A DNA stretch of 64,000 bases from Brachionus manjavacas (taxonomy: Eukaryota; Rotifera; Eurotatoria; Ploima; Brachionidae), in the NCBI GenBank assembly GCA_019054805.1, contig JAHQIY010000008.1:2527501-2591500 (forward strand), read 5' to 3'. Below, in pieces: positions 9,942 through 24,600 of the stretch (its first letter is position 1; each line of letters starts with the position of its first letter). Position numbers and translations under genes: made by a program. Under the pieces are notes generated by a model. The model had not been told where the DNA came from and ran no database searches. It saw only the letters and a list, made by a program, of their open reading frames with translations.

Positions 9942-12649
9942 CTATAGATTCGACGCCAAAATCGCTACACCTCTCATGAAAAAATTATTTTCAGTTTGAT
10001 CTGCATCTATGTTTAAGGTAAACAATAGCTCAGACCGAGTCGAATTCAAATAAATGGGCAAATTGATCTTTTTGTTCATAGCAGCTTGAACTTCCGCACT
10101 TGTCCTCAACCATCTAATCACCGACACATTGAAGTTATTCAAAATATTCAGCGATAAGCTTATCTTATTGTGATTGCACTCAGCTCCTTGTAATTTAAGA
10201 CCAACCAGACCAAAACTATTCTCATCAAGTTTAGCCTGAGACATGCTGTCGTAAACACTGATGTCCAAAACAAGTTCCTCAAGTGACCAGGAGTTCGCTT
10301 GGGCAACATATTGTCTAGTTGCAGTGATATAAGCCTCAGGAGTGAACAAACCACCTAGCCAGACAATGCAGTTCTTCAATCCCGGTAAACCCTCCTCGTT
10401 GAATTGCTTTGACACATTGGCCAATTGCTTGATGCGTTCAGCAAAGTCAACTATCCACGGCTGAACTATTAAATTCTTGGGCACGGTGTATTTTTTCCAA
10501 TTTTTGGGTATCAAACCTTTGGCCAGGTCTTTTAGCAGCTGTCGATGATGATTTGTCTGCTTTTTGTTGCCAGCGCAAATTTCAACCACATCATTCAAAT
10601 CCTCAAGCACTGTTTGCAGCAGCTTAATTCCAGAATTGATCTCTCTTTCGAAAAATCTGAACAATGGGTCTTTGATATTCTCCTGTGTTCGTCTAATGAA
10701 CTGGAGATTTTTTGGCAAAATAGTGAGCCATTCCTTGACCGACTGGTGAAGCTGTTTCATCCATGCTGGCCTAGTGTCGGCCAATTTTTCTTTTTGCTGT
10801 TTGTTCTTTTCCGGATCGTAGGCCAACTCCTCCTCTTCATCATCCATTATAGACAACTTGAGCAGCTTGTTGACTATTTCATAGCAATAGTTGGACAATA
10901 GGACTTTTTCAGCACTATTTGGCAAGCCTAGCCAAGACGGCGTTTGTTGCTGCTTCAAATTTTCCACCCATTCTACAAAGTTTTCTCGCTTGACCCCTTC
11001 TGGCATGCTCAATTGGCACATCTCGTCCTTGACCAATTTGAAGTCATTTTCAAAGCTGCTTATGCTGAACAGCTGCTTGAGGAATGTGTTTAGCAAGCGT
11101 CGGTCAAAAATGTTGTCAATTTTGCCACCGTAAACACATTCGGACAAGAGAGTGAAAATGGCCGGGAATGGAACTTTGTTTGGCGGCAGGTTTGTGCGTC
11201 CCATGGCAACTGTGTCGATCCAGACATCGATTGTGTCCAGGCCGCATCTCAGATCTGACTCGTTGAACTCGTAGGACTTGGACCAGCCGAGAGGGACGTA
11301 GCGGAGTCGCTCTTGGGTGACTGCGTGTAACCATGACAACAAAAAGTACAATCTTGACCTCTCCAAAGGAGCTTTGTTCATTCTGCTTGGCGGAATGAAG
11401 CTCAGTGTTCTCAACAAGTTGGCCCTGATGCCTGGCGGTGGCTCGAATACAAACGCACGGCCCAATCTCAACAAATTGCTTGGTATTTTTGGATTTATTT
11501 CCATGGATAGAAATATTCTAAAGCTCGGATGGGCCTGTAGGTTGTGAAGTTTTTTTTCCAATTGGACCAACCATTGCGGAGCTAGATGCACATTCTTGAG
11601 CAGCACCCACTTGCCAGTCTTGGACGATGTGCCAATCGACTTTTCGGCCTGGGTAAAGCCTTCGGCAGAGCCGATCGCAATCGATATTAGTTGCTTGTTG
11701 TTTTCAGCTGCTAGGTCTTCGACTCGGCCCGAGGCGTCATAGCCAGCTACTGAACACATCAAAATAGGCGTTGTAGATTTTATCTCATTTTCAACAATTT
11801 CATTTAAATCGAGCATTTTTTCAGCTTGGTTCAAAAACTCTTCACCAAATATCGAGCTGACAAACGACTCGGCAATCGATATGAATCGATCTGGTCTCAT
11901 CGCTTTCACAAACAAGAGTTTTTTTAGATGGTCTGCTATTTGGGCCAAGTCAAGTTCACTTTTTTCGCTTTTTTTTGATGCATTGATAAACTGTTCTGGC
12001 ACACACGCCTCTGGATAGCTCATTTCGAGCCACTTGAAAAATTCGCTTGAATTTTCGCTGATTAGATTTTTGATATTGGAGAATGCGGGCAATTTAAGCA
12101 AGTAATTGAGTGATTCGGTTTGATTTGAGTTTAGGGTTTTGGCAGCTGGAATGTCGTCTTTGTCACTTGTTAAACTAAGGGTGTTTGAGTTGGCCAGTGC
12201 TCTGAAATAAAGGTCCACGTCGCTTCCTTTGGAATCGAAGCCGCGAACGTAAATACGGACCAGTAGAAGAGCCAAAACAATGCGGTCTTCGTGTAGCATG
12301 CCCCTGGCCAAACGGTAATACGCCAAGTAGAATAAATCTTTGGCTAATATTTTAAGGCGTTGCTGGGGGTCTTTGACATTGGTCAAGTTAGAGTTTTGGT
12401 TTAGGACAGTGGTGAAAATTTCGAGGAAGTATTGCAAAGAGTATTGGTACAGTGTGTGTATTTGATTGAGAACATCCATGGTGAAGTAGATGCTCGAGCA
12501 AGCTTGGGACAGTGACATGTATTGGTTGATTACTGTGTCTACTTCTTTCATTATTTGATCGGTTTCAGCCACTTTGCGGCTTATTTCCGATGCTTCTTTT
12601 TTCAAGTTTTCCAAACGAGTTATAATTGTGTCATCGTTAAGGATTTTAC
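9942..12649 (-). CDS. DYNC1H1: DYNC1H1 exon 6, AAA5-AAA6 and C-terminal domain
   Basis: Residues 3833-4734 with the stop TAG at 9942-9944. It starts [16 protein letters not shown], completing the codon split by intron 5. It includes [52 protein letters not shown] and the C-terminal [20 protein letters not shown]. The end is near-collinear with animal DYNC1H1 and not truncated. Confidence 0.96.
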
Positions 12650-15600
12650 CTAAGCATAAAAGTTTATTAATCAATTTAATCATTTAGAATAGATCATCGT
12701 ATTTTTCACTGACTCTAACCTAAAAAGTACTAAAGAAATAATTTTTTAGAAATTCAAAAATTTACAAGTGAGATTTCAGAATTTTACTTTTTTAAATCAG
12801 GAAGAACTTTGCAAAATCATTACAGAAATTGTCTTAAGGTACTTCAAAATACTAAAATTAAAGAAAAAGCTTTAAAATCTACCATTTATTTCTGCAAAAA
12901 ATATGCACACTTTCAAACATCTTACAAAAATTTTGGCTTTTTTTTAAGCTACAAATCTTATGGTAATTAATTATTGTATCACCAATTTTATTGAAAAAAA
13001 AGTAAGCTACTGAATCTTCATAACTTGTATTATTAATGATAAAATTGGAATAAAAATTTTTATTAATAATTGTGAATTTTGGTACAAAAGACAAAAACAA
13101 AATATTAAAAATGCCAAAGCTTAAGTTCTGAAGGACCAAAACAAATAATTTAAATTGTTCCAAATAAGATAACCTATGAAACAACTATATACTGATTCTG
13201 CTAAACTAAAAAATTCAATATTAAATTATAAATCCAACTGAACTTAAAGTGGTGATACAGAGGATGTATCAACTGCTACAATTTACAGAACATGTTTTGA
13301 TCAATCCGAATTTAAACTGTGGCGTTTTTTATCTTTTGTTTTTGTTTTTTATACTAAAATTCACAATGCCATTTATTCTAATTTTTCAAATAAAAATTTC
13401 AAAATGATCGATTTGGAAATTAGCCACATTTTAGACTCAAATATATTTCAAATATGCCAAAAAAATAAGATCAGGTTCAAAATCTAGTAAAAAAATGCTA
13501 AGGACTGATATATTTGAGGATAAACTTATTTTAGTATTTTTATTTGTAAACAGAATTTTTATGAGAAACCTTAGAAAATAAAATATGAAAATAATCTGGT
13601 TTTTTTTTACGTTTAATTGAATTTGGTCTTATCTTAAAGGAATATTAAATAAGAAAAAAAAAACTTATTTTTTCTCCACAGCTATCGATTTATTTAGACA
13701 AACTTAATTTATTATAATATTTACTAATACTTGGGGCTAGATGTTATCAGACAGTTTTTTTTTAATCCTATTTTTTTTCTTTAATCGCAGGACTGAAAGA
13801 AGGATCCAATCTGAGCGGTCTGAGGATTTCCTCAAAATATTTAATAAATAAAAATTAAAGTAGATTGATTAATTTAATTACCCTGTTCCATTAAATTTAA
13901 CTTCAATCTTGCATTTATTTATTCAGATGCTTTTAAATTTTGAAGATTAAGCTGAAGGATGAACTTTAGACTATTCTGAAATCCTTCAATTTACTTCCCT
14001 AACTATAAAATTATATAAGTAATTGTGGAATTGAAGTTAATTTGAATCTTTATTCTCAAAAAACAGTCAAAACTTTTGATTTATAAACTAAAATTTTATT
14101 TCATGCTAGCTTAGCCATTTTAGATCAGACTTGTATAAAAACCCAAGTTAAAAAACTTTTTTTAAAATTGATTTAAATAAATTTTAAAATTTTGAATGAG
14201 GTCATGATGTAAAAACTAGTAATTTTCTAAAACTGTATAAATTGTATAAAGTAGTTTATACAAATATATGATTAGAGATGATTCGATTTAGGATCCGGTT
14301 TAGAATATTAGAATAATAAAGATAAAAAAAAGAAAAAGAATTTTTTTTCCAGAATTTAGTTTTAATAATCGTTTTATTGAAAAAAATTTAAAAAATAAAG
14401 TTAATAAAGTATAAATTTTAAAAATCTTCTTTTTATTCTGTTATAACCTATTGTACAAGTCAACCGATTTCCCACCCCTATATATAATTTTGAGAACTAT
14501 TTATATTAATTTTGAGGAAGAAATAAAAGATTAATTTTTCATTTTTTTTTAATATTCTAATTTAAATTATACTTTTAAACAGATTTTTCATAAGGCTTAT
14601 ATTTTACTCAGTACCTAAAATATTCTATTCATTACCTAATTTTATTTTATGTAGCACCAAATAAAATATAATTCTAAACCAAAAAAATTGGTACCTAATA
14701 TTTTTTACTGGTATCAAAAAATTGTTAAAAGATAGCTCGTTTGGCTAAAAAGATATAAATTTTTATTTTTTATTTTTTTTCTTATATATTCGTTAATAAA
14801 TCTTTCTATTTCTTTTTTATTATTAAACCAAGTTTTATAAAACGTCAAAAATTACATTTTTTTTTGATAAAACTGGCTAAAACTTTTTTTGGTAATGGAA
14901 AATTTAAATTTAATTAGGTACGACTTAAACATATTAGGTATGACTAGAACATATTTGGTATTTCTAAATTTTTTGGTACTTGATAAAATATAATTAGTAA
15001 AATAAAAATCTTTTTCATTTTATGGTATTTAGTGTTCCATGTGAGTTTGGTAATTTAAACCTAATTTTTTACTCATATTTTTCCTTTTTTAGAATTTTTT
15101 TAATTTTAAAAGACCTATAGCTCGAGTCATGATTAAAATTAAATATTTAAAAAAGGAAAAATAAATTTTTAAAATAGTTGTTCTACTAAATGATTAATGA
15201 AAAATTACCATTAAGAAGTAAAAAGTACTTGAAGAATTATTGGGTGTTAGACTAAAAAAGTTGATAGAACATTTGTGAAATAAAATTTCAAGTATCTCGT
15301 GATATAATCAGATTTGTGTGTTATGATAAATTTTAAAATATTTTTAAGTTAAATTCCACACCAATTATTCTGATACTATTTAAAAATAAAAAAATCTAGC
15401 TCACCTTTTGATTCGTTTAGTGCACCAAGCAGATCTTTTTCCAAATGTCTCAATCGCTGCTGATATTCGCCTTGGGTCTTGAGCAGATCAAGTCTTTTCT
15501 CTTCAACATCAGGTCGTTCACACTTGAGCACTTGATGCAAACATTGGGCTTGTAGACTAGAACGGGTCACAGTAAAGTTAACAAAAGTAACACGTGAACA

Positions 15601-18600
15601 AATGTCAGGCGGAAATTCTACAGTCGGATCTCTAGTGGATAAAAACATGGTGAACATTGGCGAAAAGTCAATATCCTGATCTCCTAAAGTGATTAAAATT
15701 CTGCCACCTGAGCGCCTTATTTCTCTATTCAAAACCGGATTCAAAATCGGATCATAATTCTCCACATCTTGTATTAGTATTGGATTGCCAAATCTGAGCG
15801 CACTTTCCAAATTTTTCCTGAACGAAGTGTCCAAAAATGATGTTTTAGTTATTTTTTTTTCCTTGTAAACATTAAGTATAAATTCAGTAGCTTGACCGGA
15901 CGGGTCTATGATCAGAGGGTATCTATTGAAGCGTTTAAGCATGATGGCATTTTCGATGCACAGATCATCGGTTGGCAGGGCATTAGCTGTCCATTGCATT
16001 CGCTCATCCGCATTGCTCAGATACTCTATCCTGGCCAGGTCATCTTTGAACTTAATATTAGCATTCTGCAAACTATATATCCAAGCATTGAACAGGTTAT
16101 TTCTCATTGCTTGGTCATAGTAGCCACCATAGGCCATCAAGGCCGAGCTAAGCAGCACGTCGCCGACAATGGTCGACATCTGAACCTTAAATGACTCGGT
16201 ACTAGACTCCCATCGTATTTGCTCATTGGACAAACTGTCCAGCAAAGCCACTGAGCGGCCTACTTTGCTCTCGACCGAGCTCAAGTCAGATTTTATTATT
16301 TGAGCTTGGCTAATCAGCTCAGCATATTCTTGTTTATATTGACTTATGGACTTTTCCAAGTGTTCAATGACACTTTCCAAATCCTTGGCCTTTGTGATGT
16401 TTACTTCAGCAGCCTCTTCCAAAGATTTCAATTCCATGCGCAGTGGCTCCACTTTATGCAGCATTTCAGCGTATTGTATTTGCGCAGTGGCCCATTTGAC
16501 CAATGGACCGCAAGCCTGACTGGCATTGTTGATTCGGTTGAAGTCATAGTCCGTGTTGGACAAGTATTTTGTCTTCATTTTTTCTTTTATTTGCGGGCTG
16601 ATGTTATCAGTCTGAAAGTTGATGATTGTGTTTATGAAGTTGTCTTTGACTATAATGCCACGGATGACTTTCCAGTCGCTGGTCTCCTGGTTCAAAATTA
16701 AGCAAATTGATTCGAGGCCGAGTTTTACGGGCGCAGGTGGATTGACCAGGCTTTTCAGTTCAACCAAATGCTGACGCTTAATTGACTTGACTGCCTGTTG
16801 AGCATCTTCAACTGCTGGCTCCACTTTGCTCAAATCTTCCATCACATCCTTTTTCTTTTTGTCTATTTGTTCCATTTGTTTGCTCAATATGGCCTGTAGT
16901 TCCTGTGAAGCGACCTTTTTTTTCTCAGCCTCTTGCTGATCGGTCATCATTTGCTTCAATTTTGAATTCGCCTCGTTGTTTTTCTTCTCCAATTCGGTTC
17001 TTTTCACTGCCAAACTCTTCTGCAGCTCTTCGACTTGTTCCAGTGTTTCTTTTATTTTGCTCAGACCAATATTCAAGTGCACTTGTTGATCTTCCAGTTC
17101 GGAGCGCTTTTCATTGTAAAGCTTGGCAAAATGGTTTATAAAGTCAAGGTAGTGGCGAGGTGTTATTGTGGTGGTGCGACCGCCTTTTTTCTGAAGACGC
17201 GAATTGGCCTCGTGTAGTGAGTCGTGTATTTGGACAAATGTGTTGACTACCGCATCACGGTGAGTTATGCTTTGAACTGCTGGATCGTGAACACATTGCA
17301 GAGTTTCTGGCGGGAAGTAGTCAGATTTTTCCAAGTCGATACGCACTGTGAACTCCTTGCCGACTTGGTAGTAGGCGTGATGGCTCCAATCGCCGAACCA
17401 GTTGAGCACACAACGATTGAACAAGGCCGGTGATGTGGATGCACGGTTTTTTAGACCGTCTTGGCTTGGATTCATCGTAAAAACTACATGCAGATTTTTC
17501 ATTACTTCATTAGTGAACCATTTGTAAAGCTCATCGGATGAATCGAGCATTAAGCCATCACGTTGAGCGCCTTCTTTACACTGGGTCATTAGTGTAGAGT
17601 ATTCATCTCCTTCGAATAGACCCGGCACTTCACCGTTGGCCAGCAATGTGTTCATTCGTTCCAAGAAACCAGAATCAAGCACATTGGATTCGTCTAGGAT
17701 AAAGACAATCTTTTCGCCTTTTGTTCCGGCACGGCGAAGCACATTTCTCAAGTCATTATCAAAATCATCACCGCTGTAATTATTATGGACCTAGAATTAA
17801 AAAAATTGATTTCGAGTTATCAAAAATTAAAAATTTTTTTTTTTTTGCTTTTATTATTTTAGATATAGTCTTTACATAAATAAAAACTGAAAAAGACTCA
17901 TTTAAATAATTAAATCTTTTAAAAAACAATAAAAAAATTAATGAATAATTTTAGAATTTTATCTAAAATTTTTAAGACAATATTTCATTCTTTTAAGAAT
18001 TTTCAAATTTTCATCAATTTTCTTCCCAAAAGAGCATAATCAAAAATAAAAAAAAAATTGTTTCTTAATTTTTCTTAAAAATTTTTTTATTATAAAACCG
18101 GTATTTTTTTTAAAGCGTAATCGCTCTCTAACATTTAATTCAATTTAAATAATATTTTCTTATCTTGTTTGATTAACCTTAAGATTTAAATGTAATAGAA
18201 GAACATTATAAATATTAGTGTTGTGGGACAGAGCCATGGTGTCATTAAATAATTAAAGATCACACCACCAAAAGCACCACTGTTCCGTTTTCCGTCTTTA
18301 ATTAAAATACTGTTCTTAAATTTTCTAGAAAATATTAATTAATTTGATTAACAAAAATATTTTCTAAAACTAACATGATCTTTATATAATACTGTTGATG
18401 TTAAAATAAACAAATAAACAAATATAATCTAATTTTTAAAAGATTTTGAAAAATAATTTTTTACCTTAATTTGAAAAACACTCAGACCATTAATCCAAGC
18501 AACAAAACGTGATAGAGTTGTTTTTCCGGCTCCGGAAACACCGATAAGCAATAAATGCCCCTGTGGTTGTCGAAATATACGGTCTATTCTTAACACATGA

Positions 18601-21600
18601 TCCAGTACTTCATTGAACAAGACCAATTGTACATCAAGTTCCTCTTCATAGAATACTTTGAGTCTTGCCTTGACATAGTCCCTTAACTCCTCTTGGTCAA
18701 CTGGCAAGTAGTCTTTTTTGAGCCAGTTCGAATAGAGTATAGGACGCTGTAGCGCCTTTTCCGAGTCCATGTTTATAAAATGCCTAACAGCCACGGCATT
18801 TATATTTTCATCAGTCCACTCTCGTTCTTCATCAGTGACCAAACGATCTTGGAACAAACGAAGCGCTTCGTGAACAAAAAGCCTGACCAAATCTTCCAAA
18901 CTCATGTGTTCCAAAGGTCTGATTGCCTCACATATTCCGCGCACCCAACGGGTCATTTCACGTGGTGAGTAAATGTAATGCGGCTGTTGGTCAACGGTGA
19001 ATCTATCCTGAGACATTAGGTAAAATTCAACCATGGCATTTGTCAACGGTTCGGCATAGATCCGCAAAGTTGGTATTATCCTGAGCATGGCCCTGTTGAA
19101 CGTGCCGTATATCTGTTTGAGTGACAGCTCTCCAGGATAATCAACATAGACCAGAGGCACGTGCCTCAAGAACCGATGGGACAGCGGCTTACGGCCAGGA
19201 TCGGTGGGCGGATTGCACGCACCAACGAATTGTATTCGCTCCAATTTCACCCAAGATTGATCCGTAGTGCGATAAAATCCGCCGTGTTCAATACATTGTC
19301 TAATAAAAGATATGACTCGTTGGGTTCCATATTTATCCTCATCAGGCAAATTGATCTCATCACAAAATATAACCAACCATTTTCCCAATTGGACCGGTGC
19401 AAGAACAATTCCATTCGGAGTTCTCTTGTACTCGCAGTAGTGGTCAAATGTTTTAAGCATGAGTTCAGGTGTAGTGGCTGACGAAAAGTTAAGACCGACT
19501 ACTTCTAGATCAGGCAGGCCTCTTAAAGCAGCAAATAGGGTCATTGTTTTGCCAGAACCGGGCGGACCACACAATAGCAATGGTTTGTGCTCGCTAAGCC
19601 ATGTGAATAGCAAACTTTCATGACGAATGGTGTCTATGGTAGGCACTACTACGTCCGGTGCGGCTACTTTGTGAGTTTCGACTTCAATTTGGGGAACTTT
19701 GGCCAACCATGGCACCCATTCACCACTGGACAGCTCAACCTCGTAGTCAATAATTGGATTTTGATCATTGGAAGGCATTTGAATGTTGGTTGATAGGCGC
19801 ACAAACTCGCCCAAATCAATTCTGTACTTGAGCTTACAGTCTCCAGCAAATGACCAAAGAATAGCCAGTATCAATGACTTGCTCATGTATTTTTCAATTG
19901 TTTCTTCAGATAGCTTGAAGTCGTGTTCTTGATTGTACATTAGGATATTTCTCACGGATTGATTGAGCATGGTGAACATGGAACCAAGGGCTCTAAGCCT
20001 AGTAAAGTCCATTATATGTTCGAATTTAGCCGCGTATTCCAAACACTTGCTTACCAAGCCTTCGTTGCTGAAATAGGATTTTATGTAAGAGGCGCATGTG
20101 CGCTGTTCAGCAAGGACCCCTTTTATTTCTGGATTTGTGGGAAAGTCAGGTATGTTGGCGGATGTGTCTAAATTAGGAGTTGTCGGATTTGACATCGATC
20201 TTTTCTTGTAGTCAATATTTATTGCCGCATTCAAGTCTTCATCATCATCAGCCTCCAAAGGCACATTGCTCAATTTGTCAAAATAATTCTCATAGATCAT
20301 CTCAAGACTAAGAACATGCTCACTGAACCATATCATGCCACAGCGAGACACAGTTGCCAAAGTGGCGTATTTGAGATCTTGAACTTCGAACATAATCCTT
20401 ACATTGGACGGTATGTTCAATCTTTCGCCATTTGGCAAAGTCAACAATTTATTATCATCCAAAACAGAGTTCAAATTTTCGACCCACTCTGGGTCAACAT
20501 CGCCATCGAAAATGATCCATTGGCGCTTATTCAGCTCGCCTCTCACATTGTCAATTATTTTGCGCAGGATATGCGTGAACAGACCATCGGTCCATTCGCG
20601 TGTATTCGGATCCATTGAGCCGTATAGGGCGTCTTTGGATATGGCTTTGGGGTCTATGATATGAGCCACACCTTCGATGTTTTCGTATCTTTCCAATGCT
20701 TTGAGAAGTATGCGCCATGCTGTTGATTTGCCAGAGCCCGACGGACCGACCATCATTAGACCGTGGTTCAGATTCGATATAGAGTAGAGTTGAAGCACTT
20801 TTTCCAGCCAATAGGCGCCCATTGAACCTGGCTCGCCGCCGAATACCAAATTTTGCTCTTGGCAAACTCGCTTAATTTCTTCCTTTAGGCGAGCTATTTC
20901 AATGGGTTCGTATTGAACGCCTGGGAATACATCATTCAGAAGGCTTTGCAGCAATGGAAGGTCTTCGTTTATTAATCTTGGCACAAAACTTTCCATTATT
21001 GACTGTATTAAGATTTCTTGTTCGTTCAAATTCTCAGCTATTTGACTTTCGTCAATAATTTGCTCATCCTCGGTCAATTTTTGCCGAATTCGCTGAATTT
21101 TTTCTCTTTTTACATTTCCGGCCATTACCAGCACGCTCTTTAGAGACCTAAGGCCAAAGTCATAATGGCTCTGGGATGATAACTGTTCATTGCATAGCTT
21201 GAAAAATGGTACAACTTTGTGAGCTAGTTTTTCGGCACTTCTGAAGCCTTGCGAGTACAGCATAACCTGAGCGATCAGAACATTGTCCGGTTGTGTCATA
21301 GCCAAAGAGCGGAAAAGCTTTTTCAAGTTATCGGGCAGATTTGAACGTCCGGCGTATCCCGGGTTCATGGTTATGAATATAGCCATGTGTGAATTGACTG
21401 ATACTTGCTTACCAACAAGTTCGATGGAAATTGATTCGGATTTTTTGCCATCTAGGACCTTATGGTTAAATTAAAATAAAATAATAAAAAATTGTTTTTT
21501 TTCAACTATTTTTTTTAAAAAATTAAATCAATTTGATGAAGATTTTTGGGTTCAAGTTGCTGCAGTGAAATTTAAATCATTTTGATTAAGAAAGAGAGCT

Positions 21601-24600
21601 GTATGTCTGATTGTTAATTTGAATTACTAGTTGAGTATTTCAAGTTTATTTTTAAGCTAATAAGTAACACCATGACCTCTAATTTAGAAAATTTTTATTT
21701 ATTTGAATTAGTAAAATTTTATTATTAATGGTATTATGAAATTCCAATGCAAATTGGGCTAAAATTCTTCCTTTTTTGTTAAATTAAAATTAACGATAAC
21801 AAACTAAATTAAAAAAATACTGCAATATAGTCCAATACTCATTGTTGCACCTTTTATAGCTAGAATAATTTTTTTAGGTAAAAACTAGACAAAAAATAAA
21901 ACATCTATAAGATTTAAGATGAATATTGACTGGAAAAAAAAAAAAATAAAGATTTTATTTTACGTAAAAAAGATGCAACAGACTACGCTACAGTATCTTT
22001 ATTTTAATTTATCAAAATAGAAAGAATTTTTGTTTAATTTGTATTTAAAAATCACAACAGCCTTTTAATTCATTAAGTGTTTTTAATTAATTAAAATTTT
22101 AATTTATTCTGTTATTTTTCTGGTTCAAAAATTTCTTTCTAAATTTAAAAAAATCTGATCACATTATTTTACATGAATTAAAATTGTATTATTTTATATC
22201 ACTAAAAAAATTTTTTAAAAATATATTTAGAAATAAATTTCAACTTATTTAAATTTCTTAAGTCTATCAAAATCTGAACTTTTAAAAATATCTCTATTAA
22301 TATTTCTTCTAAAAACTTATCTAGAAGTAGCTAAAATTTAAGATTGCTGGTCAAAAATTTGAGAACTCAGGATTCTTTTTTTGAGAAACAGAGTTATGTG
22401 TTATGCATTGAACGAACCTTATATAAATATTTTTTTTTTAAATTACTTCATCAAAAAGATTTTAAAGCTCGGACTTGAACTTGACTTGAGGCTTGTGATT
22501 TTTTAACAACTCTGAAAAATACCAAATTTCGGGTATTATTAAGATGGAAATAAATAATTCTATTTTTTAAACAGCGAACTTGCTATGAAAAAAAAATTCT
22601 AATTAAAAATAACCAAATTCAAGACCAACCAACTGGCACTTAAATAAAAATTTTAGTTTCTTTAAAGAGTTATTTTTTTAAATTTTAATAAATAATTATA
22701 ATCTTTCTGTTTAATTCAAAAAATACTAAGTGAAATTTTTCTAAAATTACCTGTAAAGAATGCTCTTTAAGAGCTTCCTGAATAGTTTGAATTTGTTGTG
22801 AAACAGCTGACAACATCCTCTCTTCGAGTCTATTAAATTCATCAAAGCAACCCCATGCACCTACTTGACACAAACCGACAAAAATACGACCCATAGCCTG
22901 AAAGTCAAATGTTTCGTCACAATTAAACACGACCACAAATCGACCCAGTTGGTTTCCCAGCGCTTTAACAGACTCAGTTTTACCAGTACCAGCAGGTCCG
23001 AACGGCGAACCGCCTAATCTTCCTTCTAGTGCTTGCGTCATGGTCAAGTAGCATCGGTCCGTGAGCGGTGTTTGAACTAGTTTATCCTGGACACCCAAAT
23101 ACTCAAAACCATAGTGAAATTTCGAATTAGCCATTTGGATAGTTAATTGTTTGAGCAAAATTGGACACTTTGGATCAAAATAAAATCTCATCTGTGACAA
23201 CCAGTCGAATGATTTGGAGTTGTTGACTTTTTTGCCTATTAAATCTCTTAAAACATCTCGCTGATGGACATGTTCTATAATTAAATGTTCCAGCTTGCGG
23301 CGTCTCAAAGCAGCCTGGTCTTGTAGAACCGAATCGGCCAAAATTTTGAGTGTATTCTCTACATTGCTCAAGGCAAGCACTAGTGGATTCTGATCCGAAT
23401 TTTCCAATTCAGGATTTGTTTCCAATTTTTTCAAAGCCGATTCGACCAATTCTGACCAGGAAATTTGCGCTGACAAAACAACCAACTGTGCCTGGTACTT
23501 TTCCACCCAATTAATGTACTCAACCGGATCGATGGAATTCAACCGGAACTGATTCGATTCTTGCACAGATTGACTCAAAAAGTGAGCTAGTGTATTGCGT
23601 ATTTCCTTCTCAACCAAAGTCAGCCAGTCGTTGATTTTCGGATGCGCTGCAATGGACACAGGAGTCTTGAACAAAACCTCTTCAGCCTCTTTACTGGACA
23701 CACCTAGCACAATTGTGTTGTCTTCATTCAACAAAATCGAATGAACACCGGCGAACATTTTTTTGAAGTGTTTTTGTAGCCGCGGCACATTTTTTGTGTT
23801 GCCAATTATTTCAAGCAAGTCCTCGTCACCAACAAAGTAAAACCTTGGAAACGAAGACCTCTCTCGCTCCAAGTATTCGCCAAGAGCTTTTTGTATTTTG
23901 GCCAACAGGTCAGCCAATCTCTCCAGAGTTTTTTGAATGCCCTGAATGTTCAAAACATCCAAGACTAGCGGCGATTTGGCCACTTTTTTCATCAAATTCA
24001 AAAATTCCGAGCTAACGTTCTGAAATTTTTGTGTCTCATTTGGCAACAAATGCTTAATGTCGGCCGATCCGCCAAAGATCCCGTCCAAATAGACCCATCT
24101 GCGCTGCACATCAATCCAAACATCGAACACAGAGTTAATTCTGTTCAGCTTGTCCTCCCAGCTAAGCGCTTCTTCCTCAAATTCCTTGTAGTATGGCGAT
24201 AGCTTCATGGCACTCACACTGTTTATATGCTCTTTTAATTTATTAAATAAATCATCCCATCCTTTGATTATTTGACATTTATTTTGATAGCTGATCAATT
24301 CAAGTGTGTAGGACTTCCACAATTCGCTCACTTCTTTCAAAAATTCTTCCAAAGCCTTTTCACCTTGAGCTACCAAAATAATTTCCTTAATGGTTGTTTC
24401 GAACACTGGCAAATTTATGTCCCACACATGACCCAATGTCAAATCGTTCAAATTCCACACCACACTCATTCTTTTCATCAATTGTTTCCAGTGGCGCTCT
24501 TTGAGTGCCTCGGATTTCAGCTCTACAATTAGAAGGTTTGCTTTCAGGTAATCTTGGAGAATTTTTTTCACATAATTGTACGAGTCGTATTGTCTCAGGC

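Noticed and set aside
12879-13184. 101-aa minus-strand open frame in dynein intron 5
   Set aside because: Its F, I, N and K-rich low-complexity composition, lack of domain and position inside a well-supported intron point to chance.
14600-15000. Possible MITE with tacctaa/ttaggta ends in dynein intron 5
   Set aside because: The motifs are short and scattered, and no consistent pair of arms or target duplication could be aligned by eye.
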